Shown: positions 39,615 to 48,561, numbered from the stretch's first letter. The stretch is DNA of 64,000 nucleotides from Salmonella bongori NCTC 12419 (GCF_000252995.1 NC_015761.1:930001-994000); one strand, 5' to 3'. A program made the numbers and translations. Notes: generated by a model not told the origin, from the letters alone.

Positions 39615-40706
39615 TCAGAACTGGTAAGTAATACCCACAGCCGCCTGATCGTCGGTGCCAACGTAGCTGGAACTGTAGTCGTTTTCGTCCAGCAGGTTGA
39701 AACGGTAGTCAACCCATACGTTCATGTTTTTGTTAAAGTAGTAAGTCGCACCCGCCTGAATGTATTTCGCCAGATCGGCGGTACTGTCGGCACCGTTCAA
39801 CTGCTTACCTTTACTTTGTACGTAAGAGATTGCCGGACGCAGGCCGAAGTCAAACTGGTATTGAGCGACCACTTCGAGGTTCTGTGTTTTGTTTGCCATC
39901 TCAACAGTATCGGTAACTGTATTTTCAACGATACTCATATTGCGGGTTTCAGCATATACGGCTGCCAGATAGACGTTGTTCGCATCATATTTCGCGCCAA
40001 CAGCCCACGATTCGGCGCGATCGCCATTACCATCGCGATCCTGCTGATCGTTAGTACGCTTGCTGTTGCTGTAGGCTGCGGTGACGCCAAAACCGTCGAA
40101 CTCATACGCCATGGTGTAACCTACGCCATCGCCGTTTTGAGAGTTGATGCTATGGTTGTCCTGATTTTTACCCTGGTACTGGATACCGAAAGAGAGACCG
40201 TCTACCAGGCCAAAGAAATCAGAGTTACGGTAGGTCAACAAACCGCCAGCACGGCTGGTCATGTAGTTATCAGTATAGGCACCGCCCCAGGTTTCGCCGG
40301 AGAAGTAGGGCGCCATATCGGTGTACGATTCAACATCGTAAACAATACCGTAGTTACGACCATAATCGATTGAACCCACTTCCGCGTATTTCAAACCCGC
40401 GAAGGCCAGACGGACCAGGTTCGAGTTCTGCTGTTCGCCTTCAGCACGGTCTGCTTTAGTACGATATTCCCACTGACCGAAACCGGTCAGATCGGTGTTA
40501 ATCTGCGTTTCCCCTTTAAAACCAATCTGGGCATAAGTCTGGTCGGTATTTTTACTATCGCCGGTTGTTGTCCATACATGACGGCCCACGGCTTTACCGT
40601 ACAAATCCAGTTTATTGCCATCTTTATTATAAATTTCTGCTGCGTTTGCGGTTCCGGCAGCCAGCAGGGCAGGGATCACCGCTGCCAGGATTTTGCGCTT
40701 CATCAT
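39615..40706 (-). CDS. ompF: Outer membrane porin OmpF
   Basis: A 363-residue trimeric general porin. A 22-residue signal peptide ends in ANA before the mature AEIYNKDGNKLDLYGK. The 16-stranded barrel ends in the C-terminal phenylalanine needed for BAM recognition. The constriction loop L3 contains DMAPYFSGETWGG, the Salmonella form; E. coli OmpF has PEFGGD there. Surface loops such as SKRTNDQQDRDGNGDR also match the Salmonella OmpF as I remember it. Expression is controlled by OmpR and the antisense RNA MicF in relatives; OmpR boxes are visible upstream. Confidence 0.98.
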   Translation of the reverse strand: MMKRKILAAVIPALLAAGTANAAEIYNKDGNKLDLYGKAVGRHVWTTTGDSKNTDQTYAQIGFKGETQINTDLTGFGQWEYRTKADRAEGEQQNSNLVRLAFAGLKYAEVGSIDYGRNYGIVYDVESYTDMAPYFSGETWGGAYTDNYMTSRAGGLLTYRNSDFFGLVDGLSFGIQYQGKNQDNHSINSQNGDGVGYTMAYEFDGFGVTAAYSNSKRTNDQQDRDGNGDRAESWAVGAKYDANNVYLAAVYAETRNMSIVENTVTDTVEMANKTQNLEVVAQYQFDFGLRPAISYVQSKGKQLNGADSTADLAKYIQAGATYYFNKNMNVWVDYRFNLLDENDYSSSYVGTDDQAAVGITYQF

Positions 40707-40818
40707 TATTTATTACCCTCATTGGTTTTTTTATATGACACCTGCCACTGCCGCCAATAAATTCCGTCAATAAAACTTTACAGAAATATTGATGAGAGTT
40801 TGGTGTCTTTATGTGTCT

Positions 40819-40922
40819 GACAGGCATCTTTCCATTCAAGCTAACGTTTCGCTACCGTGAAAGTGCTACAAAGATAAAGATTTTGTTTCTAATAGAAATA
40901 ATATGTAAATAAATATTATTTT
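40819..40922 (-). promoter_or_regulatory. ompF promoter with OmpR boxes
   Basis: On the minus strand, -35 TAGCGA (40854-40849), a 17-base spacer and -10 AAAGAT (40831-40826) give a start near 40819 and a leader of about 110 bases. Immediately upstream, 40860-40922 holds tandem OmpR-type sites: CTTTATCTTTGTAGCACTTT at 40879-40860 is the F3-like box, and TTTACATATT- and TAGAAACAAA-like sites follow further upstream. Layout and sequences match the known ompF regulatory region. Confidence 0.8.
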
Positions 40923-41273
40923 AAAGGAACTTTGTGAACGACATCAAATTTCCCTTCTGTTCTGGTTCTTATTTATCGTTTCTCTTTTTATTTATATGAT
41001 TTTATTATATTTATCTTACGTTGAAACCATTATGCTTAAAAAAGCAGCTGACAAAGCGGTTGATAATATTTTATGTCTGGACATCCGGATGCCTAAAATC
41101 ACGGCGAAAAAATGTGCTATCAGAACAGAAAATTCTAATCCGCAATAAATTTAAGGTCTTATTTTTATAAGTAAATAATGACGTGAAATATTGAGTAACA
41201 AGATGTTTGAATTCAGAGGGTTGCAATTAAATTTATTTACTTATTGAAAATAAAACTGACATTCGGGCAGAGA
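40923..41273. other. AT-rich gap between ompF regulatory region and asnS
   Basis: About 350 bases without a coding region. It is very AT-rich and likely bent, consistent with the far-upstream OmpR and IHF sites known before ompF. I see no RNA gene or repeat that I can defend. Confidence 0.5.
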
Positions 41274-41296
41274 AAAGGCCAGCTATGCTGGCCTTT
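41272..41296 (-). terminator. Terminator of asnS
   Basis: A 10-bp perfect stem AAAGGCCAGC/GCTGGCCTTT with a three-base loop, followed on the minus strand by TTTTCT, lies 14 bases after the asnS stop codon. Confidence 0.9.
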
Positions 41297-41309
41297 GGTT
41301 TACAAAAGA

Positions 41310-42710
41310 TTAGAAGCTGGCGTTGCGCGGGGTACGTGGGAACGGAATAACATCGCGGACGTTTTGCACGCCAGTGACGTAAGCGATAAGGCGTTCAAAG
41401 CCCAGGCCAAAGCCAGAGTGCGGTACGGTACCGTAGCGACGTAGGTCGCGATACCACCAGTAATCCTCTTTATTCAGCCCCATTTCGGCCATACGAGCAT
41501 CCAGCACATCCAGGCGCTCTTCACGCTGGGAACCACCGATAATTTCGCCGATCCCCGGCGCAAGGACATCCATGGCCGCAACGGTTTTGCCGTCTTCGTT
41601 AAGACGCATGTAAAACGCTTTAATCTCTTTGGGATAATTTTTCACTACAACCGGCGCTTTGAAATGTTCTTCCGCCAGGTAGCGTTCGTGCTCGGAAGAA
41701 AGGTCTACTCCCCAGAATACAGAGTTTTCAAATTTCTTACCGCAGCTTTCCAGAATAGCGACAGCATCGGTGTAATCCACCTGGGCGAAGTCAGCGTCGA
41801 TAAAGCGCTCCAGGCGGACAATGGCCTCTTTATCCACACGCTCGGCGAAAAATTTCATATCATCCGCACGCTCAGTGAGCACCGCTTTAAAGACATATTT
41901 CAGCATGGCTTCCGCCAGGCGCGCGTTGTCTTCCAGATCGGCGAAAGCCACTTCCGGCTCCAGCATCCAGAACTCCGCCAGGTGACGGCTGGTGTTGGAG
42001 TTTTCTGCGCGGAAGGTCGGCCCAAAGGTGTAGACTTTGGACAACGCGCAGGCATACGTTTCACCGTTTAACTGGCCGGAAACGGTCAGGAAGGACTCTT
42101 TGCCAAAAAAGTCTTTGTCAAAGTCTACCTTGCCCTGATCGTTACGCGGTAGGTTTTCCAGATCCAACGTGGAGACGCGGAACATTTCGCCAGCGCCTTC
42201 GGTATCGGACGCGGTAATCAGCGGAGTGGATACCCAGAAAAACCCCTGCTCATCAAAGAAGCGATGCAGCGCCTGGGCCAGCGTATGGCGTACACGGGCA
42301 ACTGCACCAATCAGGTTAGTGCGCGGACGCAGGTGCGCGACTTCACGCAGGTATTCAATGCTATGGCGTTTTGCCGCCATCGGGTAGGTATCCGGATCTT
42401 CTACCCAGCCTGCGACCTCTACCTTTGTGGCCTGGATTTCGAAACTTTGCCCCTGCCCTGGCGACGCAACGACGTTACCCGTTACCACGACGGAGCAGCC
42501 TGTCGTCAGGTGTAATACTTCTTCATTATAATTGGGCAGAGAATTATTAATTACAGCCTGTACAGGATCAAAGCAGGAACCGTCATAAACGGCAAGGAAG
42601 GAGATGCCAGCTTTTGAATCTCGGCGGGTACGCACCCATCCGCGCACGGTGACTTCTTGGTCAACGGCTACACGGCCCTGGAGTACGTCGGCTACAGGCA
42701 CAACGCTCAT
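41310..42710 (-). CDS. asnS: Asparaginyl-tRNA synthetase
   Basis: A 466-residue class IIb aminoacyl-tRNA synthetase. The N-terminal OB-fold anticodon-binding domain (about 1-115, VTVRGWVRTRRDSKAGISFL) is followed by the class II catalytic core with motif 2 (FGPTFRAENSNTSRHLAEFWMLEPE) and motif 3 (GFGLGFERLIAYVTG). Cytoplasmic and essential. It is a single gene between the pncB and asnS terminators. Confidence 0.99.
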   Translation of the reverse strand: MSVVPVADVLQGRVAVDQEVTVRGWVRTRRDSKAGISFLAVYDGSCFDPVQAVINNSLPNYNEEVLHLTTGCSVVVTGNVVASPGQGQSFEIQATKVEVAGWVEDPDTYPMAAKRHSIEYLREVAHLRPRTNLIGAVARVRHTLAQALHRFFDEQGFFWVSTPLITASDTEGAGEMFRVSTLDLENLPRNDQGKVDFDKDFFGKESFLTVSGQLNGETYACALSKVYTFGPTFRAENSNTSRHLAEFWMLEPEVAFADLEDNARLAEAMLKYVFKAVLTERADDMKFFAERVDKEAIVRLERFIDADFAQVDYTDAVAILESCGKKFENSVFWGVDLSSEHERYLAEEHFKAPVVVKNYPKEIKAFYMRLNEDGKTVAAMDVLAPGIGEIIGGSQREERLDVLDARMAEMGLNKEDYWWYRDLRRYGTVPHSGFGLGFERLIAYVTGVQNVRDVIPFPRTPRNASF

Positions 42711-42842
42711 AATATTCTCTCTGTTAATAGTCGGAAATAATAAACACTTGTCCCCGAAATGGGGGAATTCCTATGTTACCTGGCATCTGCAATCAGACAA
42801 GCAGAAATCGCAGCTGGAGCGAAAGATTTCGGAAATAAACTT

Positions 42843-42866
42843 GAAAAAGGAGCCCTGTCAGGCTCC
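42843..42866 (-). terminator. Terminator of pncB
   Basis: On the minus strand, stem GGAGCC/GGCTCC with a six-base loop is followed by TTTTTCAA, 10 bases after the pncB stop codon. Confidence 0.88.
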
Positions 42867-42876
42867 CCGGGAAGTA

Positions 42877-44079
42877 TTAACTGGCTTTGCGGACCTGTGG
42901 CAGGTCAAAAGCTTTACGCAGCGCACGCACAAATGCTTTGTCGTGACAGATGGTTTTGCCGGGGCTATCGGAAAGTTTGGCAACCGGTTTTCCGTTGCAT
43001 TCGACCAGCTTAATAACAATATTGAGCGGCTTCACCTGAGGAATATCGCAGGTCAGGCGGGTACCGATACCGAAGCTTAGCTGTACGCGAGACGCAAAAT
43101 GACGATAGAGTTCGACCGCCTTTTGCAGATCAAGATTATCGGAAAAGACCAGTGTTTTTGTCATCGGGTCAATACCCAGCTTCTGATAATGGGCTATCGC
43201 CTTTTCGCCCCATTCTATAGGGTCTCCTGAATCATGGCGTAGTCCCTGGTAACGGCTGGCAAATTCGACGCCGAAATCGCGTAAAAACGCATCCATGGTA
43301 ATGCAATCTGTCAGGGCGATACCGAGTTGATCCGGATATTCGTTGAGCCAGGCGGCTAATGCCGCACGCTGGCTGGTCGCCAGATCCGGACTGATTTGTT
43401 GATGTGCCTGAAACCATTCGTGCGCCTGAGTACCCATTGGCGTCAGAGACAGGCGGCGGGCAAGATCATAGTTGCTGGTGCCGACGAACCATGACTCCTG
43501 TTGGAGACGTTTAACAATCGCTTGTTGTACTTCCCGAGAGAAACGGCGACGGGTGCCAAAATCCATCAGATGGAAACGGGACATATCAAGATCGGCGGTT
43601 AACCCAGCAAAATTAACCAGCTTGCTTTCCAGCGTATCAAGCGCCTGAGCCACGCCAGCTTCAGGCGACCGGTAATGATGAACCAGTTCACTGATGACGG
43701 CCAGCAGCGGCACTTCCCACATGATGACTTCACGCCACGGACCGGTTAAGCGAATGTTCAGCTTGCCGCCATCGTTGGTGACACAGACCTGCGCCGGGTT
43801 ATAGCGAAACTCGCGTAACCAGTGAAGATAATCCGTTTTAAAAAAGGGCAGGCCGGAGAGCCACTGGAACTCATCCTCCTGGAGGTGCAGGTGCTGCATC
43901 GCGTTAACCTGCTCGCGAATAGCATCGGCATAAATACCCAGCAGATCGTCGCCACGGCAACGAAACTCAGCCGCTACCTGCACATCATAGTAGTGGTGAA
44001 AAACGGCTTGCTGCATATGCAACTTATAAGCATCTGTATCCAGCAAAGAGTGCAGAACAGGAGAAGCGAATTGTGTCAT
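42877..44079 (-). CDS. pncB: Nicotinate phosphoribosyltransferase
   Basis: A 400-residue enzyme of the NAD salvage pathway making nicotinate mononucleotide from nicotinate and PRPP with ATP. Family motifs FGTRRRFS, VGTSNYDLARR and RHDSGDP are present. The start at 44079 gives the MTQFASPVLHSLLDTDAYK N-terminus; a 16-residue extension to 44127 runs through the NadR operator and is rejected. The gene diverges from pepN across the inserted segment. Confidence 0.98.
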   Translation of the reverse strand: MTQFASPVLHSLLDTDAYKLHMQQAVFHHYYDVQVAAEFRCRGDDLLGIYADAIREQVNAMQHLHLQEDEFQWLSGLPFFKTDYLHWLREFRYNPAQVCVTNDGGKLNIRLTGPWREVIMWEVPLLAVISELVHHYRSPEAGVAQALDTLESKLVNFAGLTADLDMSRFHLMDFGTRRRFSREVQQAIVKRLQQESWFVGTSNYDLARRLSLTPMGTQAHEWFQAHQQISPDLATSQRAALAAWLNEYPDQLGIALTDCITMDAFLRDFGVEFASRYQGLRHDSGDPIEWGEKAIAHYQKLGIDPMTKTLVFSDNLDLQKAVELYRHFASRVQLSFGIGTRLTCDIPQVKPLNIVIKLVECNGKPVAKLSDSPGKTICHDKAFVRALRKAFDLPQVRKAS

Positions 44080-44108
44080 AGGTGCGCTGTAGCGTCCTCT
44101 CACGGGAG

Positions 44109-44149
44109 CGTTTAGTACAATAAACAACTAAGAAAACCGCTGGAGTATA
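44109..44149 (-). promoter_or_regulatory. pncB promoter and NadR operator
   Basis: The sequence CGTTTA-N6-TAAACA at 44109-44126 matches the 18-bp NadR box (TGTTTA-N6-TAAACA) with one mismatch. On the minus strand a good -10, TATACT, lies at 44149-44144, so the box falls just after the transcription start, where bound NadR would block transcription. NadR repression of pncB by NAD level is known in Salmonella. Confidence 0.75.
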
Positions 44150-44220
44150 CCTTGTTTAGCGATTTATTGAACCCCGATCACACCATAAGCTGTCTTTAGG
44201 GTCGAGCGCATTTCGTGCCC

Positions 44221-44240
44221 CATGTTATAAAAATGTAGCA
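44221..44240. repeat. Left copy of a 20-bp direct repeat (att-like)
   Basis: CATGTTATAAAAATGTAGCA, repeated at 45649-45668 with a single mismatch (G to A at position 4). The copies are 1428 bases apart, in the same orientation, at the pncB and pepN sides of the inserted segment. This is the arrangement of attL/attR core repeats left by a tyrosine-recombinase integration. Confidence 0.8.
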
Positions 44241-44602
44241 GTATCGCCACTAACCATTTGAGTTTTAACGGTTCTACGGGGCTGTTACAAGTGAATGGGC
44301 ACTGCCAGATAAAACGAGAACGCGTTCGCAAAAGTGATAGGGCGATCCTGAACCACGACAATCTAAACGTTTTGGCATTCCCTTTCAGGGCGCAATCAAT
44401 GCCGCCTTCCAGCAAGGCGGATTTTTACTGTCTCCTGAAACTTTCTCGCCATCGTGAGATGTTAATCTGAACAGCCATCATAAGAATGGCCATGAAACAC
44501 AGATAAGAAAGCCTGAAAGGTTTCGCTATCTTAATGATAAGATTCGTAATATCAAGAAACATCGATATTTAAATCTTACTCTTAAAAATAGCAGAAGCTT
44601 CG
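44241..44602. other. Inserted segment, left part: no accepted gene, one terminator-like hairpin
   Basis: No convincing gene. A plus-strand intrinsic terminator-like hairpin is present: CCGCCTT (44402-44408), loop CCAGC, AAGGCGG (44414-44420), then ATTTTT. Just before it, GGCATT (44374-44379) can pair with AATGCC (44398-44403) around an inner CCCT/AGGG stem; this overlaps the terminator stem, so the two folds exclude each other. The stretch could be the end of a small RNA or of a decayed gene. The right part (44470-44602) is AT-rich. Confidence 0.45.
44402..44426 (+). terminator. Orphan rho-independent terminator in the inserted segment
   Basis: A 7-bp GC-rich stem with a five-base loop followed by ATTTTT on the plus strand. 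No plus-strand gene precedes it, so it ends either an unannotated transcript or a remnant. Confidence 0.6.
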
Positions 44603-45088
44603 TCACTGAATAAAAAACTCTTCAGAAAACCAGTATGGCTTTTCAGAGTCATCTGGCCAAAATAATGCAGCCTGCCCGAAAATAGGCTTATTAGACTCAC
44701 ATGATTGCCAGACGATACCATCATATATGATAAACTGATTATTGTGTTTATCCACACGTGGTCCCGAATAATTAAATGCGATGCCTCTGTTTTTAACGGT
44801 CTGTAATAATGCTTGTCTTTCTGGTTGGTCGTTTTCCGATGCGCTCAGACGGGAAGGTAATCCCAGAAATTCCTGCAGTGGATATTTAAAACATTTTAGC
44901 GCCTGCATATTGGTATAGATAAATTTAGGATCTTTTTCTGAATTATGAGCAACTAAACTATAAGGTGCGTTATTATGCAGCCAGTCATAACGGTCAGATA
45001 ACGAGGGAGGGCAGGGCAAATAAACGCCTGTATAGTGATAAAAGGAAGCATCAATAGCGCTAAGGAGTTGAAGTGCTTGTTCTGTCAT
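44603..45088 (-). CDS. MEKHLA-domain (PAS-like) protein in the inserted segment
   Basis: A 161-residue soluble protein whose sequence fits the MEKHLA family, a PAS-related sensor domain. Characteristic stretches are the N-terminal FYHYTGVYLP, VAHNSEKDPKFIYTNMQALKCF, the LPSRLSA motif, the YSGPRVDKHNNQFIIYDGIVW block and the GQAALFW end. The start at 45088 is chosen because GGAG lies about eight bases upstream; an extension to 45121 lacks this. No output domain is fused. Base composition is clearly more AT-rich than pncB or pepN, and it is the only intact gene between the two 20-bp repeats, which suggests horizontal acquisition. Function unknown; ligand sensing is a guess from the fold. Confidence 0.85.
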   Translation of the reverse strand: MTEQALQLLSAIDASFYHYTGVYLPCPPSLSDRYDWLHNNAPYSLVAHNSEKDPKFIYTNMQALKCFKYPLQEFLGLPSRLSASENDQPERQALLQTVKNRGIAFNYSGPRVDKHNNQFIIYDGIVWQSCESNKPIFGQAALFWPDDSEKPYWFSEEFFIQ

Positions 45089-45648
45089 AGGCTTTCTCCA
45101 GTCTTGAGTGAAAAACATCAATGATTATAGAGCGAGGATAATTCTTGTTATATGTAATCTGGTTTTGTTTAAAAAGAGTTTATTTTAACGTTATAACGGA
45201 GCCTTCTTTTTATATGACAGATAAAGGCGATCTCAAGCTCAGGTTGCCTCTCATTCCTGCTGATAAGTGGCACCACGCGTTTTTGCTGCTCGGGCAGTTG
45301 TCAGTCCGCACCGAATTTAGGATAAGGTAGATATCCACATCATCTTTAATGAATACCGGAGGATCGGCGTCCCAGACATACTGTCCGGAGCCCATGGTTG
45401 TGCTATCTGTCAGAGCATCTGCCATAAGCGGTTAAACTTTTGGAGAGTTCACAAAGGATGTGTATTGCAGATGTCCTCTACAAGACTAATGGGACCTGGT
45501 ATTGGCTAACATTAATGATGGGTCATGGAGGGACAAAGCTGCATTGTGAAATTCTTACTGTTCGTTAACCCCGTCTTCTTGTGGTATCGCTCATTCCGTG
45601 TTTTAGGCGTCTCTGGACGGTTGTTATAGATTTTAAAAATTATGAGTT
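45089..45648. other. Inserted segment, right part: short ORF fragments only
   Basis: No gene I can defend. On the minus strand a 71-codon frame (45425-45210, starting MADALTDSTTMGSGQYVWD) has no ribosome site and no family I recognise. On the plus strand a 36-codon frame at 45458-45568 (MCIADVLYKTNGTWYWLTL...) has AAAGG directly against its ATG, too close for normal initiation. Such short broken frames, of different composition from the flanking core genes, look like debris of an earlier integrated element. Confidence 0.5.
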
Positions 45649-45668
45649 CATATTATAAAAATGTAGCA
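45649..45668. repeat. Right copy of the 20-bp direct repeat (att-like)
   Basis: CATATTATAAAAATGTAGCA, matching 44221-44240 at 19 of 20 positions in the same orientation. It lies 104 bases before the pepN start. Loss of the segment between the copies would leave 265 bases between pncB and pepN. Confidence 0.8.
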
Positions 45669-45772
45669 AAAAGGCCGTTTGTGCCTGAAAAGATGAACAT
45701 TCTGCGTAGCGCGATTTGCGCAACAGGAATAGACTGGAGTCGACACTCTACAGTAGATGCGAAAGGTTTTTT

Positions 45773-48385
45773 ATGACACAACAGCCACAAGCCAAATACC
45801 GCCACGACTATCGCGCGCCGGATTACCAGATTACTGATATTGACTTGACGTTTGACCTCAATGCCGAAAAAACCGTGGTCACCGCAATAAGCCAGGCTGT
45901 TCGTCATGGTGCGCCTGATGTGCCTCTTCGCCTTGACGGGGAAGATTTAACGCTGGTTTCCCTCCACGTTAACGATGCGCCGTGGGCAGCCTATAAAGAA
46001 GAAGAGGGCGCGCTTATTATCAGCGGTCTGCCAGAGCGTTTTACGCTGCGCATTGTCAATGAAATCAACCCAGCGGCGAATACGGCGCTGGAAGGATTGT
46101 ACCAGTCCGGTGATGCGCTCTGCACCCAGTGTGAGGCTGAAGGTTTCCGCCATATTACCTGGTATCTTGATCGCCCGGATGTCCTGGCGCGATTTACCAC
46201 TAAAATTATTGCCGATAAAATCAAATACCCGTTCCTGCTTTCTAACGGCAACCGCGTGGCTCAGGGCGAGCTGGAGAATGGACGTCACTGGGTACAGTGG
46301 CAAGATCCATTCCCGAAACCGTGCTACCTGTTCGCGCTGGTAGCGGGTGATTTTGACGTATTGCGCGATACTTTTACGACGCGTTCGGGACGGGAAGTTG
46401 CGCTGGAATTGTATGTTGACCGCGGCAATCTTGATCGTGCGCCATGGGCGATGACTTCGCTGAAAAACGCCATGAAATGGGATGAAGCCCGCTTTGGTCT
46501 CGAGTATGACCTCGACATCTATATGATTGTCGCGGTGGATTTCTTTAATATGGGCGCGATGGAGAATAAGGGTCTCAATATCTTTAACTCCAAATATGTG
46601 TTGGCGCGTACTGATACCGCGACGGATAAAGATTATCTTGATATTGAGCGCGTGATCGGCCATGAGTATTTCCACAACTGGACAGGTAACCGCGTCACCT
46701 GCCGCGACTGGTTCCAGCTCAGTCTGAAAGAGGGCTTAACGGTATTCCGCGATCAGGAGTTTAGCTCTGATTTGGGTTCGCGTGCGGTAAACCGTATCAG
46801 TAACGTGCGTACCATGCGCGGTTTGCAGTTTGCGGAAGATGCCAGCCCGATGGCGCATCCTATCCGCCCGGATAAAGTAATCGAAATGAATAACTTCTAC
46901 ACCCTCACCGTTTATGAAAAGGGTGCGGAAGTCATTCGCATGATCCACACGTTGCTGGGTGAGGACAATTTCCAGAAGGGGATGCAGCTTTATTTTGAGC
47001 GCCATGACGGCAGCGCGGCGACCTGCGATGATTTTGTGCAGGCGATGGAAGATGCTTCTAATGTCGATTTGTCCCATTTCCGCCGCTGGTACAGTCAGTC
47101 CGGCACGCCGATTGTAACGGTAAAAGATGATTATAATCCGGAAACCGAGCAGTATATGTTGACTATTAGTCAGCGTACGCCAGCGACGGCAGATCAGGCG
47201 GAAAAGCAACCGCTGCATATTCCGTTCGCCATTGAGTTGTATGATAACGAAGGCAACGTCATTCCGTTGCAAAAAGGTGGTCATCCGGTCAATGCCGTGC
47301 TGAACGTCACGCAGGCGGAGCAGACATTTACCTTCGATAATGTCTACTTCCAGCCTGTTCCGGCCTTGCTGTGCGAGTTTTCAGCGCCGGTGAAACTGGA
47401 ATATAAATGGAGCGATCAGCAGTTGACGTTCCTGATGCGCCATGCGCGCAATGATTTCTCCCGTTGGGATGCGGCGCAAAGTCTGCTGGCCACATACATT
47501 AAACTGAATGTGGCGCGTCATCAGCAGGGGCAGCCGCTATCGCTTCCGGTGCATGTTGCTGACGCATTTCGCGCGGTGCTGTTAGATGAGAAGATCGATC
47601 CGGCGCTGGCCGCAGAAATTTTAACGTTGCCTTCGGCCAGTGAAATAGCAGAGTTGTTCGAGGTTATCGACCCGATCGCCATTATGCAAGTCCGTGAAGC
47701 GTTGACACGTACGCTGGCGACAGAACTGGCGGATGAGTTCCTTGCTATTTATAACGCCAACGCGTTGAATGCGTACCGTATTGATCATGGCGACATCGGC
47801 AAGCGCGCACTGCGTAACGCCTGCCTGCGCTTCCTGGCGTTCGGCGAGACGGAACTGGCTAATAGATTGGTCAGCAAACAGTATCGCGACGCCAATAACA
47901 TGACCGATGCGCTGGCAGCGCTGTCTGCTGCGGTGGCGGCCCAGTTGCCGTGTCGCGATACATTGATGCAGGAATATGACGATAAGTGGCATCAGGATGG
48001 TCTGGTGATGGATAAATGGTTTATCCTGCAATCCACCAGCCCCGCGGAGAATGTCCTGGAAACGGTACGTGGCCTGCTCCGACACCGTTCTTTCAGTATG
48101 AGTAACCCAAACCGCATTCGTTCATTAATTGGTGCCTTTGCCGGCAGCAACCCGGCGGCGTTCCATGCGGAAGACGGCAGTGGATATCAGTTCCTGGTCG
48201 AGATGCTGACCGATCTGAATAGCCGCAACCCACAGGTAGCGTCACGCCTCATTGAACCGCTGATCCGCCTGAAGCGCTATGATGAGAAACGGCAGGAGAA
48301 AATGCGAGCGGCGCTGGAGCAGTTAAAAGGACTGGAGAATCTTTCCGGTGATTTGTATGAGAAGATCACGAAAGCGTTGGCCTGA
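45773..48385 (+). CDS. pepN: Aminopeptidase N
   Basis: An 870-residue M1-family zinc aminopeptidase, the main cytoplasmic aminopeptidase for peptide turnover. GAMEN exopeptidase motif at 261-265; zinc site HEYFH (H297, H301) with E320 in KEGLTVF. Length equals the E. coli enzyme. The start at 45773 has GAAAGG upstream; a 19-residue extension to 45716 is rejected. It diverges from pncB and is followed by its own strong terminator. Confidence 0.99.
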   Translation: MTQQPQAKYRHDYRAPDYQITDIDLTFDLNAEKTVVTAISQAVRHGAPDVPLRLDGEDLTLVSLHVNDAPWAAYKEEEGALIISGLPERFTLRIVNEINPAANTALEGLYQSGDALCTQCEAEGFRHITWYLDRPDVLARFTTKIIADKIKYPFLLSNGNRVAQGELENGRHWVQWQDPFPKPCYLFALVAGDFDVLRDTFTTRSGREVALELYVDRGNLDRAPWAMTSLKNAMKWDEARFGLEYDLDIYMIVAVDFFNMGAMENKGLNIFNSKYVLARTDTATDKDYLDIERVIGHEYFHNWTGNRVTCRDWFQLSLKEGLTVFRDQEFSSDLGSRAVNRISNVRTMRGLQFAEDASPMAHPIRPDKVIEMNNFYTLTVYEKGAEVIRMIHTLLGEDNFQKGMQLYFERHDGSAATCDDFVQAMEDASNVDLSHFRRWYSQSGTPIVTVKDDYNPETEQYMLTISQRTPATADQAEKQPLHIPFAIELYDNEGNVIPLQKGGHPVNAVLNVTQAEQTFTFDNVYFQPVPALLCEFSAPVKLEYKWSDQQLTFLMRHARNDFSRWDAAQSLLATYIKLNVARHQQGQPLSLPVHVADAFRAVLLDEKIDPALAAEILTLPSASEIAELFEVIDPIAIMQVREALTRTLATELADEFLAIYNANALNAYRIDHGDIGKRALRNACLRFLAFGETELANRLVSKQYRDANNMTDALAALSAAVAAQLPCRDTLMQEYDDKWHQDGLVMDKWFILQSTSPAENVLETVRGLLRHRSFSMSNPNRIRSLIGAFAGSNPAAFHAEDGSGYQFLVEMLTDLNSRNPQVASRLIEPLIRLKRYDEKRQEKMRAALEQLKGLENLSGDLYEKITKALA

Positions 48386-48429
48386 TAGCGCGCCGGAAGG
48401 AATTTATCCGGTATAAAAATGTGATGTAA

Positions 48430-48464
48430 GCCCGGTATGCGTTCGTGCAACCGGGCGTTTTTTT
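48430..48464 (+). terminator. Terminator of pepN
   Basis: Stem GCCCGGT/ACCGGGC with an inner TGC/GCA extension, followed by GTTTTTTT, lies about 45 bases after the pepN stop codon. Confidence 0.9.
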
Positions 48465-48561
48465 AGCCGGAGGAGGATTTGTTGCGCTTTATCCATCCAG
48501 TAAAGGAAGACGGTCATGTCGCACAGAACGGCATCTGGCGGAGCGTGTGGGAGAAGAGAGA

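Noticed and set aside
44164..44470. Short frames on both strands at the pncB side of the insert
   Set aside because: They span the att-like repeat and overlap each other on opposite strands; no ribosome site or family match.
45214..45330. A 38-codon plus-strand frame opposite the minus-strand fragment in the insert
   Set aside because: Too short, no good ribosome site, and mutually exclusive with the opposite frame; left as unresolved debris.
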